From an uncultured Lentisphaeria bacterium (GTDB lineage: Bacteria; Verrucomicrobiota; Lentisphaeria; Victivallales; Victivallaceae), in NCBI GenBank assembly GCA_903863035.1, contig CAIPAT010000008.1:1-51679 (forward strand): a stretch of DNA of 51,679 bases. Direction: 5' to 3'. Numbering within the stretch: the first letter of the stretch is position 1; each line of letters opens with the position of its first letter. The notes under the pieces are model-generated. The model was not told where the DNA came from. It saw only the letters and a list, made by a program, of their open reading frames with translations, and did not search any database. The position numbers and the translations under genes are program-made. Positions 18,315 to 26,620 of this stretch are shown piece by piece.

Positions 18315-19442
18315 ATGCTTAAATGGACTTTTATTGCACTGTTCATGCTGAGCGCGATCCCGGTTTTTGCCGAAAACCTGTCGCTGACGAAACCGGAAAA
18401 CAATGCGGTTGTTTCCCAACTATGGGAGAATCAGAAGGACTTTTTGCAGAAAAATGAGGAAGAGAGAAGAGCCCTCGTCGCAGACGAAAAATACCGGGAG
18501 AAAATCATCCATGAACCTGGTAAAGGAACTTTGCCCAAGCCGGTTGATTTCGAGTGGAAATGGGACGGTAAAAAGGCGGCGGAATTCACCGTGAAAATTG
18601 CAGAGAATGCCGATTTTTCGGATGCCGTCACAATCTCTGCCGATCAGAATAAGATCAATGTTGCAAATTTCAAGATCAACCAGAAATATTACTGGAAAGT
18701 AATTACCGTCGCGGCGGACGGCAAGGAAGCTGCTTCCAATGTATATTCATTTATTACGGAAGACCAGGCCCCGCGCCTGCTCGATGTTCCCAATGTTACC
18801 AATTTTCGCGACATTGGCGGACGCAAAGGTTTGGGCGGCAAACGGGTTCGTCAGAATATGATCTTCCGCAGTACCGCTTTCAACGAGAACAGTAAAGACG
18901 GAACCGTCCGCGGTTGCGACCGCGTCACAGCCGCAGGCAGGGATGTCTCGCTGAATATCCTGAAACTCAAGACGGAATTGGATCTCAGAAGTCAAAACGA
19001 AGTCGCCGACATGACTGTTTCACCGTTGGGGGATCAGGTCAAATGGATCAATATTTCGACCTTCCCTTACGACGGCGCGCACACCAAAGACGGCAAAGAC
19101 ATTTTTATAAAAGAGTTCCGTCTTTTCTGCGATGCCAAAAACTACCCCGTCAATTTTCATTGCATTGCGGGAGCTGACCGGACCGGAACTCTCGCCTTTA
19201 TTTTAAATGCCGCATTGGGCGTTTCTGATGCGGAGCTCATTCGGGATTGGGAAATAACTATCTTCAATAATCGCGGGAACTACTTTACTCATAAGAGTAC
19301 GTTTGACCATTTGATTAATGGTTTAGATAAACTTGGCAGTCCCCAAGTGCCATATTCGGCAAAAGTCGAACGCTATCTGCTCGACGGCGGCATTACCCAA
19401 AAAGAACTTGAAACATTCCGTTCAATCATGTTGGAGAATTGA
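18315..19442 (+). CDS. Secreted protein phosphatase (Y_phosphatase3-like) with FN3-like domain
   Basis: 375 residues. MLKWTFIALFMLSAIPVFAE is a signal peptide. Residues about 70-150 look like a fibronectin-III/Ig-like domain (VDFEWKWDGKKAAEFTVKIAE…YYWKVITVAADG…SNVYSFIT). The catalytic part resembles bacterial LipA/tyrosine-serine phosphatases: NFRDIGG, FRSTAF, ELDLRS, and the P-loop HCIAGADRTGT with Cys283 and Arg289. It should hydrolyse phosphate esters by a cysteinyl-phosphate mechanism outside the cytoplasm; the true substrate (phosphoprotein, inositol phosphate or lipid) is unknown. It is flanked by the 61-bp repeat of the nifS 3' end, so it may be a later insertion rather than part of the Fe-S operon. 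Confidence 0.88.
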   Translation: MLKWTFIALFMLSAIPVFAENLSLTKPENNAVVSQLWENQKDFLQKNEEERRALVADEKYREKIIHEPGKGTLPKPVDFEWKWDGKKAAEFTVKIAENADFSDAVTISADQNKINVANFKINQKYYWKVITVAADGKEAASNVYSFITEDQAPRLLDVPNVTNFRDIGGRKGLGGKRVRQNMIFRSTAFNENSKDGTVRGCDRVTAAGRDVSLNILKLKTELDLRSQNEVADMTVSPLGDQVKWINISTFPYDGAHTKDGKDIFIKEFRLFCDAKNYPVNFHCIAGADRTGTLAFILNAALGVSDAELIRDWEITIFNNRGNYFTHKSTFDHLINGLDKLGSPQVPYSAKVERYLLDGGITQKELETFRSIMLEN

Positions 19443-19449
19443 TATCAAA

Positions 19450-19510
19450 ACCCTGCCCCCGATCATCGCCGAGTTGAGATCATATTCCCCCTACTGGCAG
19501 GAAAAATGAT
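19450..19510 (+). repeat. 61-bp direct repeat, copy 2 (displaced nifS 3' end)
   Basis: Copy of 18192-18252 with a single A-to-C change. It starts a few bases after the phosphatase stop and has no open gene in front of it, so it is a stranded gene end. Such a duplication is what is left when DNA inserts at, and rebuilds, the end of a gene, or when a tandem duplication decays. Confidence 0.9.
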
Positions 19511-19556
19511 TTGCAGGGATACACGGGATATACAGGATAAAGGGATGTGAAAGTAC

Positions 19557-19583
19557 CACAAGCATCCCTGCTTGTGAGTTTTT
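19557..19583 (+). terminator. Rho-independent terminator after the phosphatase gene
   Basis: CACAAGCA (19557-19564), loop TCCC, TGCTTGTG (19569-19576) is a perfect 8-bp stem followed by AGTTTTT. It would end transcripts from nifU-nifS-phosphatase. Confidence 0.7.
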
Positions 19584-19681
19584 CGCTTGGACCATTCAAG
19601 CTGGAAGTTTACCAGGGCTTAGGGCATTTTAAAATCCTGTTCGTCATGTTCATCCCTGTTTAAATTTCCGTCATTCCCCGC

Positions 19682-19753
19682 ATTAAAGACAAAGTGCTGA
19701 ATTTGCCCAAAAGTCAACAACTTGATCTGGTTGACTTTCTGCTGGTCAAATGA
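19682..19753 (+). pseudogene. Fragment resembling a DUF2281-type antitoxin
   Basis: An open frame ending in TGA at 19751-19753 translates to IKDKVLNLPKSQQLDLVDFL and three more residues, resembling the start of small DUF2281-like proteins (…I..LP...Q.EVLDFV.FL), which often are antitoxins. There is no start codon or binding site and it stops early, so it is best read as debris. The rest of the 881-base gap 19443-20323 holds the displaced nifS end, a terminator, a tiny reverse gene (19906-19977) and AT-rich sequence. Confidence 0.35.
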
Positions 19754-19905
19754 ATAACCGGCAAGGGCGGAAGAAATAGAAGCACGTTCTCGCGCGATAA
19801 GCTCAACCTTTCTCGCGAAGGTCTAATACAGTTATAAAAAATGGCGGAACGTTGGAAGGTTTCCCTCCGTGCTTTATACGCAACTGCATAGGGCAATTGG
19901 ACAAG

Positions 19906-19977
19906 TTATTCCGTTGAAGCTCTAGTTCCACAAAGCACAGTTCCAACGATCGCTAACATTGTTGTTAAATTTTTCAT
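19906..19977 (-). CDS. 23-residue signal-peptide-like micropeptide
   Basis: ATG at 19977 follows a strong GGAGG at ideal distance. The product, MKNLTTMLAIVGTVLCGTRA then STE, is a short lysine-led hydrophobic segment with a lipobox-like VLCG, exactly like an isolated signal peptide. It may be a small lipopeptide (entericidin-like in size), or the surviving 5' end of a secreted protein gene whose body is lost. AT-rich leader sequence upstream (20000-20300) could hold its promoter. Confidence 0.4.
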   Translation of the reverse strand: MKNLTTMLAIVGTVLCGTRASTE

Positions 19978-20323
19978 ATTCTTGGCCTCCATGTTTAAAT
20001 TAAATTCAATGGTGTGATACTTAATTGAAACCATGAGCTTTTGAACACTAAGAATTAACAAGCCAATTACTATTCCCATTCAGGTAACGTCAACAAATAT
20101 ATCTTCCCTTATTATACTATGCTTTTGAAATAATATTACACGGAAATGTATAAAAATATGTTTTTCATGAAAAAAATCTGCCCGTTAAATAGTTTTTGTT
20201 TGTAAAGGCTATCTATGTTTATGAATTCCGGAGCCTGGAAACTTGTAAAGCACATTTATGCCTGTATTTTCATAAAGATAGAGAATATTGACATTCAACG
20301 ATTATAAATAAAATAGAAATATT

Positions 20324-20830
20324 ATGTGTACTAATTCAGGTTGTATTATTATAGATGTTATTTCTTGGCTTTGGAATTTTTTAAAAGAGATAAGTTTTAT
20401 ATCTGGTATCGTCTCTGGCATTGTCTCTGGTATCCTTGTGATTGCAATAGAATACTGGAGGAGAGAGATACGATTAAAAAAACGCTGGCGCTGGATTGTT
20501 GGTAAATATTCTTCTTTTTCAGTAAAAGAAAATGCAATAATTAATAATGAAGTTATTGAAATCACCCAAAAATCATCTACACATTTTGCTGTAAAATGCA
20601 CTGGCGGTACTAACCCTTGGACCGGATCTCTTGAAGTACATGAAAAATTAGATATTGGGAATGGTACATTTAAGGGAGATAAAGACGAAAAACAGTTTGG
20701 TGCACAATGTTATCACTTTTTTCCGGACGTGGAAAAAATTAATCTATATGGAATTAGATATGGTAGAGGAGATGCTGATTCATTTGCACAAATCTTAGAA
20801 AAAGATGATAAAAGCATCGCGCCAGAATAG
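20324..20830 (+). CDS. Hypothetical protein with one membrane segment
   Basis: 168 residues, not recognised. Residues about 23-48 are a hydrophobic, glycine-spaced helix (ISGIVSGIVSGILVIAIEYW) followed by a strongly basic RREIRLKKRWRW, which predicts a cytoplasmic C-terminal part. The remaining ~110 residues look like a small beta-rich domain (YSSFSVKENAIINNEVIEI…FAVKCTGG…GSLEVHEKLDIGNGTFKG…YGIRYGRGDAD). There is no good ribosome binding site. The gene is clearly more AT-rich than its neighbours and sits in the accessory region beside gene debris and a toxin-antitoxin pair, which suggests horizontal acquisition. Confidence 0.6.
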   Translation: MCTNSGCIIIDVISWLWNFLKEISFISGIVSGIVSGILVIAIEYWRREIRLKKRWRWIVGKYSSFSVKENAIINNEVIEITQKSSTHFAVKCTGGTNPWTGSLEVHEKLDIGNGTFKGDKDEKQFGAQCYHFFPDVEKINLYGIRYGRGDADSFAQILEKDDKSIAPE

Positions 20831-21082
20831 CTCGGGCTAGCCGGAATCTCCGACCATGATGAAACCGCCGGAGGTAGAGCGTCGACAAAGTCATCGTTAA
20901 TAGCGGTCGGGAATTGCGGGTGTTCCTGCAGATATAATATTTTTAAGTATAAATTTATAAAAATGCTGTAGAAGCCATGTTTAAAGTTATTTTTAAGACT
21001 GTTTTGCAGATTTAAGCTTTATTTTCATTGCCTTCAATAGCTTCATGGAGAAAAGGTTGCTTGACGAGCCTCGGGGAGCTGC

Positions 21083-21433
21083 TTACGGGATTAAATGTTC
21101 GGGCGTGGTATTCAGCGCCGCCGCCAGTTTGAGCATGGCTTTCGGCGTGATTTTGCGCTTGCCTTTTTCATAATCGCTGATGACCGTTTGAACAATGTCG
21201 CAGCGTTCCGCAAGCTGCTGCTGGGTAAGCCTGGCTTTCAGCCGGTATCCCATCAACAATTCGCCGGAACCGGTGCTCTTCCAGAACCCGGTGTCGCGAA
21301 TATCAACAGCTTCATTTTCCACTGAATCCAGCAAATTAATTTTCATGTTGCGGCGCAGATATTTAAGCACCCGTTCCGCCCGTTCTCCGGTAAGGGAGAT
21401 TTCAGTATGGGGCGTTCTCACGAGAACCGACAT
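21083..21433 (-). CDS. HigA-like antitoxin, XRE family
   Basis: 116 residues. The C-terminal ~60 residues are a Cro/C1-type helix-turn-helix: LMGYRLKARLTQQQLAERCDIVQTVISDYEKGKRKITPKAMLKLAAAL. The N-terminal part (MSVLVRTPHTEISLTGERAERVLKYLRRN…) probably binds the toxin. ATG at 21433 follows AGAGGTG and overlaps the end of the toxin gene by 32 bases. In toxin-first pairs of this kind the antitoxin neutralises the toxin and represses the shared promoter. Confidence 0.85.
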   Translation of the reverse strand: MSVLVRTPHTEISLTGERAERVLKYLRRNMKINLLDSVENEAVDIRDTGFWKSTGSGELLMGYRLKARLTQQQLAERCDIVQTVISDYEKGKRKITPKAMLKLAAALNTTPEHLIP

Positions 21434-21665
21434 AGTACACCTCTATCGTTATAGTTTTGCTTTCGGAAGTCCAGCAGGCCACATACCGGTAATTCAAGTG
21501 GCAGTGATGCTTGCTGCCGCCAAGTTTTGAATAATTGTCCCAGTCCGGACGCACTGGACCGTCAAGTTGTAAATCTTTCACCAAAGCTTTAAACAGCGCC
21601 CGGACTTCAACTGGCAATTTTCCCAAACCCTTTTGCTGTTTTTTCTTAACGATTACCGTCCACAT
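21402..21665 (-). CDS. RelE/ParE-superfamily toxin (HigB-like)
   Basis: 87 residues. MWTVIVKKKQQKGLGKLP starts like RelE-fold toxins, and the C-terminal KTITIEVYYVGSRENAPY is the typical strand ending with an invariant Arg and a PY tail. Such proteins are ribosome-dependent mRNA interferases or, less often, gyrase poisons. It precedes and overlaps the antitoxin gene. Upstream (21670-21740) lies a very AT-rich stretch with several TATA-like boxes that should hold the promoter and operator. Confidence 0.85.
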   Translation of the reverse strand: MWTVIVKKKQQKGLGKLPVEVRALFKALVKDLQLDGPVRPDWDNYSKLGGSKHHCHLNYRYVACWTSESKTITIEVYYVGSRENAPY

Positions 21666-21888
21666 CGCCAGCCTTATAATTATTCTATCTTAATATAGTA
21701 TTATATAGCATATTATAGCAAAATACAACATATTCACAATTTTTTATATAAAGATTTATGATTATGTATCAGAAATTTGGAGGGGGAGAGGTAATTGCGT
21801 TTCATCGCCCATGGGCGATGAAAACTTTTACCCGGATGGGAGTTCGTTTCTTGTCGTCTTGTCTGTTCAGGCTAAAGACATATAAAAA

Positions 21889-23271
21889 TCAAATTTCGGT
21901 CGTGAATTTAAAAATTCTAGTGTCTCCGGCGTTGACCTTGTCTTTGAAATTTACTATGACAAAGTTGTCGCTGACATGCCAGGCGCTGACACCCGATAAA
22001 TCCCCGGCGGCTTCCGGAGAGTGAACCCTTGCCGGGAGAAACGCAAAGATTGGGCGGATTGACTTCTGGCTTTCAGGATTGAAATCCATCTCTTTTTTGA
22101 ACTTAACGCTTAACGTCCAGGCAGTTTTACCACCCTCCGTTTTTTCTTTATTTAAAGAGCATTCATATACGGAAGTTTCTTTTGCCGATGACGCTGGAAC
22201 TCTGGCCTCCCAGGCCGGGTCGCCGTACATGATGCAGACATCCTTGTCATAAGCCATGTCCTCGTCTTCATCTCCTGATAAATCATTTTCCATGGCCATA
22301 ATCAATGCCTGATTAATGATGAAAACACTTTCGGCAAGAGTAAAGTCGCCGCCTCTGTAAAAGAAATAATCCGCCATTCCCCAGCCCATCATGCCATAGT
22401 AACTTTCCACGGTATAGCCGAAAAACTGGTATACTCCGCCTGAATGCATCCAGGCAAGCGAATAAGCGTTGTCTTTATTTTCTATGCAGGCGGTCAGGCA
22501 ATTACCAATCCCGAGATATATTTTGGGATTAGCTGATTTTACAGGATATACCTCCTCTTTGACATAACCAATCAACTTGCCGCCTTCAGCCGAAATACCG
22601 GAAGGGCCGTCAGGATAGTAAGCCAGCCAGCCCCCGGGAGTCGCGTGTCCGCTGGTCCATATGCCGTTAACCTTATTGCTGTTCAGTAATTCAACCATAT
22701 CTGGCAAATGATCTTCGGGAGCGTCTTTAAAATCTTCAACTTTGCCGCCGAGTGCTTTCGCCTGCCAGTTCTCCTTTTTGTCATACCACTCACAATAAGC
22801 AACTCCTGAAGGCAGTGAATCAATAAACCCCAGCATTCCGCCAAGCCCGAAATTAATTTCAAGCGGTTGTTTGTTCCTGGCTATTCTTAACGCGTCTTTA
22901 GCAGTCAAGCCGGTAACAATTCCCAGAACCGCTCTGCCGTACGGCGCAGTGCCGAGATTACGGTTAAACTGGTTGATTGCCTTCACAAACTCCGGACTTG
23001 CGTCTTCAGGCGTTGAAACAACCGCGATATAATCCGGGGAATAGGCAGTTACATTTTCCACAAGTTCATTCAGCGATTCTTTATAGGCGAAAATACGCGT
23101 GTGCGGATACTTTTCGGATAATACCTTGACAACCTTTCCCCAGTCCTTATCCTGATAAGTTGCATCTTCCACTACTATTGCGTAATTAAAATCCTTTGGC
23201 GGGATAGCGATTGCCTGAACAGTCAGAGATAAAACACAAAGACCTATTATGCACATTACATTCCTAATCAT
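21889..23271 (-). CDS. Secreted caspase-fold (gingipain/C25-like) cysteine protease
   Basis: 460 residues. MIRNVMCIIGLCVLSLTVQAIA is a signal peptide. NYAIVVEDATYQDKDWGKVVKVL and YIAVVSTPED… fit a Rossmann-like caspase core. The clan CD dyad is visible as His209 in WTSGHATPGGW and Cys258 in YLGIGNCLTACIEN, each after a hydrophobic strand, as in gingipains and clostripain. A C-terminal Ig-like domain (about 380-460, …ARVPASSAKETSVYECS…FKKEMDFNPE…) matches the beta domain that follows the catalytic part in C25 peptidases. It probably cleaves extracellular or periplasmic proteins; specificity is unknown. Lies in line with the SGNH hydrolase gene upstream on the same strand, 129 bases apart. Confidence 0.75.
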   Translation of the reverse strand: MIRNVMCIIGLCVLSLTVQAIAIPPKDFNYAIVVEDATYQDKDWGKVVKVLSEKYPHTRIFAYKESLNELVENVTAYSPDYIAVVSTPEDASPEFVKAINQFNRNLGTAPYGRAVLGIVTGLTAKDALRIARNKQPLEINFGLGGMLGFIDSLPSGVAYCEWYDKKENWQAKALGGKVEDFKDAPEDHLPDMVELLNSNKVNGIWTSGHATPGGWLAYYPDGPSGISAEGGKLIGYVKEEVYPVKSANPKIYLGIGNCLTACIENKDNAYSLAWMHSGGVYQFFGYTVESYYGMMGWGMADYFFYRGGDFTLAESVFIINQALIMAMENDLSGDEDEDMAYDKDVCIMYGDPAWEARVPASSAKETSVYECSLNKEKTEGGKTAWTLSVKFKKEMDFNPESQKSIRPIFAFLPARVHSPEAAGDLSGVSAWHVSDNFVIVNFKDKVNAGDTRIFKFTTEI

Positions 23272-23400
23272 TCTTCATCCTCCCGTTTAATTTATATTGC
23301 CCGGATCATCGTCATCAAGGATGCCGTGTCCACCGGCTTTCCTTCACCGGGGCGTACGCGTGATATTTAAAAAAATACAACCCTCTTTTATAATTTCAGC

Positions 23401-24321
23401 TTATTTTGGTGCGGCTGCTTTCGTTTCGTGATAATCGTAATCAATGTCGAAATATCTCAGAACACAGTATGCCCAGAGCAACTGGCCGGCGTTGATCAAA
23501 TGCTCGCCGTCCGGGCGCAGATAATGAGCCCGGCTTTCTGATGACATATTTCCGTATTCTTTCAACAATACCTGTTTCCAGAGAGAGCGCAAATCGAGGT
23601 AGCCGAGTTGTTGCTCCTTCGCCCACTTCGGGTAAAATTGAAAACTGTTTTCGTCTCCGTATTTGTCAAATTTGTCATACTTGACATCTTTGCCCGTGGC
23701 GTTCCGGTAGTGATCCCCGAGCAGCAGCACTTCCACCCGGCTGCCCCGGCTGTTGGTCATGTTGCGAATTCCCGGCTTGCCGAGTTTGTTATCAAAGTTT
23801 TCTTTCTTGAGTTTATATCTTTTTACATTTGCTTCTGCTTCTGGTTTAATCGTATTATACCACTCATCAAATTCCGCTTTGGTTTTGATCCCGCCAAAAA
23901 GCAGACAGGCGTAATATTCTCTTTTAGGGCTCGGATAGTCGTGAATAATCACCAGATCCGGATCTGTCCCGGCGAGGTCTTCAAGATAGGTCGCCAGCAG
24001 CCACCCCGCCACCCAGCCGCCGCGGGCCTTGTTCTCAAAAGTAAAAATATCACCATATTTCCTGGTCATTTCAGCAGGAAAAATCTTTGCCGCCCAGGCG
24101 TTATCCTTCGCCGCCAGCGACTGCCCGTAAAAGACAATCCTGACGCGATCCTTCGGAGTCAAGGTGCCGTCCTTGAGTTTCTGCCGGGCTTTTTCCAGCA
24201 ATGCTTTGGTGCAATCAAGGTTCTGCCAGGGCGAAAGACTGTATCCCGGCAGCGGACTGGAGTTCTGACCAAATACTGCAAAGGCAAGTACTGCGAGCGC
24301 GGCTGTAACTGTTAGTTTCAT
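23401..24321 (-). CDS. Secreted SGNH/GDSL-family hydrolase
   Basis: 306 residues with signal peptide MKLTVTAALAVLAFAVFG. Block I is RIVFYGQSLAAKDN with Ser68; block II ENKARGGWVAGWLL supplies the glycine; DPDLVIIHDYPSP is the strand before the third block; and LRPDGEHLINAGQLLWAY near the C-terminus gives the Asp-x-x-His pair (DGEH). These are the landmarks of SGNH esterases, which remove acyl groups, often acetyl esters on glycans. Glycan deacetylation is thus an inference. A convergent-side neighbour is the caspase-like protease; both are exported and may form one transcript. Confidence 0.8.
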   Translation of the reverse strand: MKLTVTAALAVLAFAVFGQNSSPLPGYSLSPWQNLDCTKALLEKARQKLKDGTLTPKDRVRIVFYGQSLAAKDNAWAAKIFPAEMTRKYGDIFTFENKARGGWVAGWLLATYLEDLAGTDPDLVIIHDYPSPKREYYACLLFGGIKTKAEFDEWYNTIKPEAEANVKRYKLKKENFDNKLGKPGIRNMTNSRGSRVEVLLLGDHYRNATGKDVKYDKFDKYGDENSFQFYPKWAKEQQLGYLDLRSLWKQVLLKEYGNMSSESRAHYLRPDGEHLINAGQLLWAYCVLRYFDIDYDYHETKAAAPK

Positions 24322-24402
24322 AAATTTCCTTTTGCGGCAATTATGTGTGCCTGTTCATAACTGCAGCAACCTGTTAAGTGGTTTCCGTTTCAACATTGAT
24401 AG

Positions 24403-24679
24403 TATACTCTATAAGGTTGAAAATTTAAAATAGATTGCGAAGATTTTGAGAATTGATTCGTATTCTGAGAGGCTGCCGATACCTGGGTATCGAAGGCCTC
24501 GAAGAGTGCTGATCCAAACTCGAAAGATCGCAATCCCGCAATTGCGGGATGAATGTCTTGCGTCCGTCTTTTTCCGTTCCTTCTTCCGGCGATATTTATA
24601 TCGTCTGTCAGTCGGATCGAAAAATTCCAATCCACAATCCTGCTCATCTATGTTAAATTTTCAGCCTTATTAGAGTATA
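24403..24679. mobile_element. MITE copy 2
   Basis: 277-bp element with terminal inverted repeats: left TATACTCTATAAGGTTG then AAAATTTAAAATAGA; right, on the other strand, TATACTCTAATAAGGCTG then AAAATTTAACATAGA. Its right part matches copy 1 (11395-11565). It is about 100 bp longer, and the extra part includes a dispersed palindrome, ATCCCGCAATTGCGGGAT at 24533-24550. No protein is encoded. It occupies most of the 407-base gap between the SGNH gene and umuC, at the 3' end of umuC. Confidence 0.75.
24534..24549. repeat. Short palindrome TCCCGC-AATT-GCGGGA
   Basis: Third copy of the dispersed palindrome, perfect over 18 bases with flanking A and T, nested inside MITE copy 2 near 24540. Its presence inside one MITE copy but not in copy 1 suggests the palindrome inserted into the MITE. 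Confidence 0.6.
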
Positions 24680-24728
24680 TATCTTTAATTCCATGACGAA
24701 TCAACCCTGCCTGCGGATAAAATGATCA

Positions 24729-25982
24729 TCATTTCACCACCGGTATCTGCGTCCAGTCAGTCGTGTAATTCGGGGAGAGGTGATCGCGCTTCATTGTCCA
24801 GGGCCGCAGGACGCCTTCAGCCAGATGGAAGATCGTATTTTTGCCGAACTTTTTATTGATTCCGTCCACCGCCTCATTGAGTTTGTCGCGTTTGTCAGGT
24901 TCGGTATAATTGAATATATCCGGCTGTCCGGTCAACGCGCTTTCCAGTCCAAAGAAGATCACCCCGGCTTTCTTGTAACGGCGGCCGTCAATGAAGAGCC
25001 CCGGCAAGGCGGTATTGATTTGATTCAGCATGGTGCCGGTGTCACTGGTCGGAAAGTTGAAGACGACACTCGTGCCGGAGGTTCCGCCTTCCTGTGCCGT
25101 GCCGCCATATTCAGGATAATACTGGAAATAGACATTGACCCCGGCAGCTTTCTGATTCTCTTTGCGTAGTTTAGTCGCGGCCAGCGCGGTATAGACCGCC
25201 ACCGCTTCCGTCAGATCGCGCAGGTCTATAACCGGATGGCCGAAGGAACGGGAGCAGGAGACGCTTTGGGATGGCTGTTCGGCATCTTCAGAGGACAGCG
25301 CCGGGATTCCGCGCAGTTCCAGTGCGGTCCTGGCCAGGCAGACACTGAATTTACTGCGGATAAACCACTCATCCAGCCTCCTGAACTGTTCCGCAGTCTT
25401 GATGCCGAGCGCATTCAGCCTGGCCGCCAGTCGCGACCCGATGCCCCATACTTCTTCAACCGGGAGCTGCGCCAGCAGCGCGGTATTGTCTTCCGGCATG
25501 ACGAATACACCCTCCGGCAACGTCTTCGCGACATGGTTGGCTATTTTCGCCAGAGTCCGGGTCGGCGCGATGCCCACTCCGACCGGGATGCCGACCCATT
25601 TCATTATCCTGCGCCGGATCTGCTGTCCGTACGCGAAATAACCGGCGCCATCCGGCAGTGATAATAACAAGAAAGCCTCATCAATGGAATAAGGCTCGAC
25701 ATCGGGCGAGAAATCGCTCAGGACAGTCATCACCCGCTTCGATAAGTCGCCATACAGTTCATAGTTGCTGGACCGGATTACGATGCCGTGAAGGGGAATG
25801 AGCGGCTTCAACTGGAAGTACGGCACACCCATCTTCACTCCCAATTTTTTTAGCTCGCCGGACCGGGAGATCACGCAGCCGTCATTGTTTGAGAGAATGG
25901 CGACCGGCTTATTGATGAGTGACAGGTCAAAGACCCGCTCACAGGAAACATAGAAATTATTGCAGTCCACCAGGGCGTACAT
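24729..25982 (-). CDS. umuC: DNA polymerase V catalytic subunit UmuC (Y family)
   Basis: 417 residues, usual length. Error-prone translesion polymerase acting with processed UmuD. MYALVDCNNFYVSCERVF carries the first metal-binding Asp; LSNNDGCVISRS and the second catalytic motif YSIDEAFLLL follow; the thumb helix-hairpin-helix is around EVWGIGSRLAARLNALGIKTAEQF; the little finger and UmuC tail (LNEAVDGINKKFGKNTIFHLAEGV…RDHLSPNYTTDW) are complete. The start lies four bases after the umuD stop with GGGGAAGTGAC upstream, so translation is coupled. Expected to be part of the SOS response. Confidence 0.95.
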   Translation of the reverse strand: MYALVDCNNFYVSCERVFDLSLINKPVAILSNNDGCVISRSGELKKLGVKMGVPYFQLKPLIPLHGIVIRSSNYELYGDLSKRVMTVLSDFSPDVEPYSIDEAFLLLSLPDGAGYFAYGQQIRRRIMKWVGIPVGVGIAPTRTLAKIANHVAKTLPEGVFVMPEDNTALLAQLPVEEVWGIGSRLAARLNALGIKTAEQFRRLDEWFIRSKFSVCLARTALELRGIPALSSEDAEQPSQSVSCSRSFGHPVIDLRDLTEAVAVYTALAATKLRKENQKAAGVNVYFQYYPEYGGTAQEGGTSGTSVVFNFPTSDTGTMLNQINTALPGLFIDGRRYKKAGVIFFGLESALTGQPDIFNYTEPDKRDKLNEAVDGINKKFGKNTIFHLAEGVLRPWTMKRDHLSPNYTTDWTQIPVVK

Positions 25983-25986
25983 GATG

Positions 25987-26415
25987 TCACTTCCCCGGTT
26001 TTACGAATTGATGAATGGCCGCGGTAACCACACCGAACAGTTGCAGTTCTTTACCGCCGGCAAAGGTGATCGGAGGATATGCCGGATTGGCCGCGACCAG
26101 CTGCACTTCTTTATCGCGCTTCCGCAGATACTTCACGGTAAATTCCCCGTCGACTGCGGCAATAACAATGCTGCCGTCTGCGGCATCCAGCGCACGGTCA
26201 ACAACGAGAATGTCGCCCGGCATGATACCGGCCTGGAGCATTGAATCTCCAGTGGACCGGACGAAAAACGTTCCTGCCGGATGCTTAACCAGCAGTTCAT
26301 TCAAGTCCAGAGCCTGTTCCACATACTGTTCCGCCGGAGACGGGAATCCGGCCATGACGCAACTGCTCATCAGCGGCGGCCTGCCGGTTGCTGTTTTGCT
26401 TTTTCTTTCAGTCAT
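25987..26415 (-). CDS. umuD: UmuD, self-cleaving polymerase V subunit
   Basis: 142 residues, LexA/S24 serine peptidase fold. The self-cleavage point is expected at Ala-Gly in VMAGFPSPAEQYVEQALDL (E. coli has Cys-Gly there). The nucleophile Ser is in VRSTGDSMLQAGI and the general-base Lys in GEFTVKYL. After RecA-stimulated cleavage the product would join UmuC. ATG at 26415 follows GGAAGGAGCTT. First gene of the umuDC operon. Confidence 0.95.
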   Translation of the reverse strand: MTERKSKTATGRPPLMSSCVMAGFPSPAEQYVEQALDLNELLVKHPAGTFFVRSTGDSMLQAGIMPGDILVVDRALDAADGSIVIAAVDGEFTVKYLRKRDKEVQLVAANPAYPPITFAGGKELQLFGVVTAAIHQFVKPGK

Positions 26416-26444
26416 AAGCTCCTTCCCGGGCTGTAAAATTTAAA

Positions 26445-26458
26445 ATATTATATAATAT
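26445..26458. promoter_or_regulatory. AT-rich palindrome upstream of umuD
   Basis: ATATTATATAATAT is a perfect 14-bp palindrome about 30 bases upstream of the umuD start, in a region rich in TATAAT-like boxes. It may be the -10 region or an operator. It matches no SOS-box consensus that I can name, and such AT palindromes can arise by chance. Confidence 0.25.
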
Positions 26459-26502
26459 ATGTAAGTATAAATATAGACAGTCAAATGTATAAAACCACTG
26501 AT

Positions 26503-26600
26503 TATACTCTATAAAGGTTGAAATTTTAACATAGACGAGGGTCTTGCGGGAGTTTTTTGATTTATCTCTGCACGGCTGAAAATTGGAACAATCGATTGCG
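26503..26600. mobile_element. MITE remnant (two nested ends)
   Basis: TATACTCTATAAAGGTTG starts a left MITE end at 26503, continuing AAATTTTAACATAGACGAGG. Only about 60 bases further (26564) a second, same-direction end begins: TCTCTGCACGGCTG then AAAATTGGAAC. No matching right end is found before the next gene stop at 26621. This looks like two deleted or nested copies. Confidence 0.55.
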
Positions 26601-26620
26601 AATCGGCATAAACTGCAGTA

